This document shows, in pieces, positions 63,449 to 64,000 of a stretch of DNA of 64,000 nucleotides. The notes below the pieces were generated by a model. That model searched no databases and was not told the DNA's origin. It saw nothing but the letters and a program-made list of their open reading frames with translations. The translations under genes were made by a program, and so were the position numbers. Each line of letters opens with the position of its first letter. Position 1 is the first letter of the stretch. This stretch comes from Curvibacter sp. GWA2_64_110 (GTDB lineage Bacteria > Pseudomonadota > Gammaproteobacteria > Burkholderiales > Burkholderiaceae_C). The stretch covers positions 41,795-105,794 of the forward strand of contig MGPC01000011.1 of the NCBI GenBank assembly GCA_001797315.1, in the 5' to 3' direction.

Positions 63449-64000
63449 TAGAAGACAGAGATGTTCGGTTCGCGACCAGCGAGAACCAGTTGCGCGAGTT
63501 GCTGGTGCACGGACTGGGTGGCGATGCCGCCGCCTACCACCGCTTCCTGAAAGCGCTGAGCGCGCATTTGCGTGCTTATTTCAGGAAACGGCTTTTTCAG
63601 CGACCCGACGAAGTGGAGGACCTCGTGCAGGAAACATTGCTCGCCGTGCATAACCAGCGACACACCTACCGCCCCGATCTGCCCCTGACCGCCTGGGTGC
63701 ATGCGATCGCGCGCTACAAGCTGGTCGATCTGTTGCGGGCCCGCACGTCGCGCGAGGCCCTGACCGATCCACTGGACGACGAGCACGAACTCTTTGCCGC
63801 GTCTGACACCGAGGCAGACGAGGCCAGGAAGGACCTGAACAAACTGCTGGCCGGCTTGCCCGAGCGGCAGCGCCTGCCCATCGTGCACGTCAAGCTGGAG
63901 GGCCTGTCGGTGGTGGAGGCGGCACAGCTCACGGGCATGTCGGAGTCGGCCATCAAGATCGGCGTGCACCGGGGCCTGAAGGCGCTGGCGGCCAAAATCA
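63439..64000 (+). CDS. ECF sigma factor (3' end outside window)
   Basis: Sigma-70-family ECF factor, open to the right edge (187 codons seen). Region 2: [20 protein letters not shown] and [19 protein letters not shown]; region 4: [20 protein letters not shown] and [20 protein letters not shown]. It resembles the SigF/SigK-type factors that pair with a DUF1109 (NrsF-like) anti-sigma factor; that partner would lie beyond the window. The ATG at 63439 gives the longest frame, but a GTAACC-N16-CGAA promoter overlaps it, so the real start may be a later codon such as the TTG at 63490. Confidence 0.9.
   Translation, partial: MERIEDRDVRFATSENQLRELLVHGLGGDAAAYHRFLKALSAHLRAYFRKRLFQRPDEVEDLVQETLLAVHNQRHTYRPDLPLTAWVHAIARYKLVDLLRARTSREALTDPLDDEHELFAASDTEADEARKDLNKLLAGLPERQRLPIVHVKLEGLSVVEAAQLTGMSESAIKIGVHRGLKALAAKI

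Overview
The window reads as a high-GC, gene-dense chromosomal segment of a betaproteobacterium, most likely Burkholderiales/Comamonadaceae. Evidence: the order ctaA-ctaB-SCO followed by rpoH, an orphan Bug-type (TctC) binding protein, a CIRCE operator on rpoH, urtABCDE near a ureA-ureJ-ureB-ureC-ureE-ureF-ureG cluster, and an egtD-senB-selD run. No rRNA, tRNA, CRISPR array, insertion sequence or replication origin was recognised.

Layout. 0-2.6 kb: end of a cytochrome oxidase assembly operon. 2.7-8.2 kb: Bug protein, rpoH with a perfect CIRCE site, a cytochrome b561/YceI/YceI group, a Fur-type promoter driving an FTR1 iron permease, and an Mpo1-like protein. 8.3-11.3 kb: hercynine methyltransferase, selenosugar synthase and selenophosphate synthetase (selenoneine pathway, with senA absent). 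11.3-18.8 kb: Crp/Fnr regulator with an Fnr-like box, DUF4395 protein, metallo-hydrolase, ftsY, an M16 protease pair, rsmD, YdeI-like protein. 18.9-21.1 kb: a three-cassette integron remnant with three attC sites and no integrase in the window. 21.1-26.0 kb: urease cluster lacking ureD.

26.2-54.9 kb is the centrepiece, a nitrogen-scavenging region for urea and short amides. Two paralogous giant sensor kinases, each an NCS1-type permease fused through a Cys-rich module to a histidine kinase and a receiver, and each followed by its own LuxR-type response regulator, sit at its two ends. Between them lie urtABCDE on the + strand and, convergent with it, a ten-gene - strand operon: a second Urt/Fmd-type transporter, formamidase, FmdB, aliphatic amidase and a MoxR-type AAA+/VWA pair. 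The promoters of the two transporter operons share one architecture, TACG-N8-CGTA then 23 bp then a -10-like hexamer, which I infer to be the target of one or both response regulators. G+C-rich hairpins lie inside both operons, and one 0.6-kb gap holds a composite palindromic element.

55.0-64.0 kb: patatin phospholipase, a methyltransferase, an ECF42-type sigma factor operon with DGPF/YciI, SRPBCC and VOC proteins behind a TGTCGA-N17-CGTC promoter, a secreted Cys-repeat protein, an MXKDX-repeat protein, a Tat-exported YedY-like molybdoenzyme with its cytochrome b partner, and a divergent ECF sigma factor. The last divergent region carries two GTAACC-N16-CGAA promoters, one in each direction.
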